In this document: in pieces, positions 5,030-5,517 of the stretch
Numbering within the stretch: the stretch's first letter is position 1
How the letters are laid out: the number at the start of each line of letters is the position of its first letter
DNA from: Verrucomicrobiota bacterium
GTDB taxonomy: Bacteria; Verrucomicrobiota; Verrucomicrobiia; Chthoniobacterales; Terrimicrobiaceae
Direction of reading: 5' to 3'
Assembly (NCBI GenBank): GCA_026398285.1
Contig: JAPLTI010000213.1
Span: forward strand, 1 to 5,517
Length of the DNA: 5,517 nucleotides
The notes under the pieces: model-generated
Database searches by the model: none
Told to the model about the DNA's origin: nothing
Seen by the model: only the letters and a program-made list of their open reading frames with translations
Program-made: the position numbers and the translations under genes

Positions 5030-5517
5030 TTACTGCGCGAGCCATTCGACTCCGCCGTTTTGAAAGAGTGCGGCGCGCAGGTGCACTTTGCCGTCCTGGA
5101 TGGTTGCGCGTGCGCCGAGGGGTAGGCTGCATCCGCCGCCGAGGTTCTTTAAAAAATCCCTCTCGGCATTGACGCAGCGGGCGGTGTCTTCGTGGTGGAT
5201 GGCGGAAAGAATACGGAGCGTTTCGGCATCATCCTCCAGACACTCGATGCCGATGGCGCCTTGGCCGGGAGCGGGGAGCATTTCCTCGATCACAGTCACG
5301 CGGATTCCTTCTGGAATAAGGTCCGATCCGAGGCGATTGATGGCCGCCTTTGCCAGAATGAGCCCGTCGAGGGTGTCGCTTTCAAGGAGTTTGCGGAGGC
5401 GTGTTCCCATGTTGCCTCGGATTTCCGCTGTCTGGAGATCGGGGCGCAGCAGGAGAAGTTGGTTTTTACGGCGTAGGCTGGAAGTGGCGACGATGCCCCC
5501 TTGAGGCAAACCCTGCC
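5030..5517 (-). CDS. hemC: Hydroxymethylbilane synthase (porphobilinogen deaminase), partial (N-terminus off the right edge)
   Basis: HemC joins four porphobilinogen molecules into hydroxymethylbilane in cytoplasmic tetrapyrrole synthesis. The window holds the last 161 codons; the frame continues through the right edge, so the TTG at 5509 is an internal Leu codon. Visible motifs in order are TSSLRRKNQLLL and RGNMGTRLRKL, whose arginines bind the cofactor/substrate carboxylates, ILAKAAINRLG, and LPAPGQGAIGIEC. The LGGGCSLPLG motif holds the cysteine (codon 5131-5129) to which the dipyrromethane cofactor is attached. All these match domains 1-3 of HemC. The oddity is the C-terminus: only about 32 residues follow the cofactor cysteine, ending GGVEWLAQ then TAA, against about 70 in E. 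coli and B. subtilis. Domain 3 thus appears to lack its final helices. A period-9 repeat begins 13 bases after the stop. The product could be a naturally short lineage form or a 3'-truncated gene. Confidence 0.95.
   Translation of the reverse strand, partial: QGLPQGGIVATSSLRRKNQLLLLRPDLQTAEIRGNMGTRLRKLLESDTLDGLILAKAAINRLGSDLIPEGIRVTVIEEMLPAPGQGAIGIECLEDDAETLRILSAIHHEDTARCVNAERDFLKNLGGGCSLPLGARATIQDGKVHLRAALFQNGGVEWLAQ

Noticed and set aside
5088..5504. Plus-strand open frame antisense to hemC
   Set aside because: Arg/Ser-rich shadow of a conserved enzyme gene with no features of its own.

Overview
The window looks like chromosomal DNA from a member of the Verrucomicrobia (PVC group). This is inferred from gene style, not from any database match. 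Pointers are a PVC-style ECF sigma factor with a TTQWSVV opening and no fused kinase, a Sel1-repeat membrane protein, a secreted protein ending in an RHNSxC...CxxCGG module, a kinase-like fragment of the type described in phage and conjugative 'polyvalent' proteins, and 9-bp-period intergenic repeats resembling those I associate with Verrucomicrobia and Planctomycetes.

Layout from left to right. Positions 1-1111 (minus) hold the N-terminal 370 residues of a Sel1-repeat protein with one membrane anchor; its C-terminus is beyond the left edge. Its ATG overlaps the stop of an ECF sigma factor gene (1104-1874, minus), so the two form a tight, probably translationally coupled pair. A 249-bp divergent intergenic region (1875-2123) separates them from a plus-strand gene (2124-2852) for a secreted SH3-like/Pro-Ser linker/Cys-rich-tail protein. 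That gene converges on a minus-strand gene (2929-3408) that encodes only the N-lobe-like half of a polyvalent-type protein kinase. Upstream of this fragment lies a degenerate tandem array of fourteen 21-bp units (3536-3829) that translates as heptads on both strands. The minus-strand gene 3904-4869 is a complete CE7 acetyl esterase (acetyl xylan esterase/cephalosporin-C deacetylase) with an intact Ser-Asp-His triad. An intergenic stretch (4870-5029) carries two period-9 repeat blocks. The window ends inside hemC (minus, 5030 to the right edge), whose product stops about 35-40 residues earlier than E. coli or B. subtilis HemC.

Functionally, the sigma factor and Sel1 protein probably form one regulatory unit. 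The esterase (carbohydrate deacetylation) and hemC (tetrapyrrole synthesis) are ordinary metabolic genes, with no visible connection between them. The middle, about 1.9-3.9 kb, is more AT-rich and holds the least familiar content: the secreted Cys-tail protein, the half kinase and the heptad array. It reads as accessory or rearranged DNA. No complete new multi-gene system can be demonstrated. The best candidates for novelty are the sigma/Sel1 pair, the N-lobe-only kinase beside the 21-bp array, and the short hemC next to repeats.
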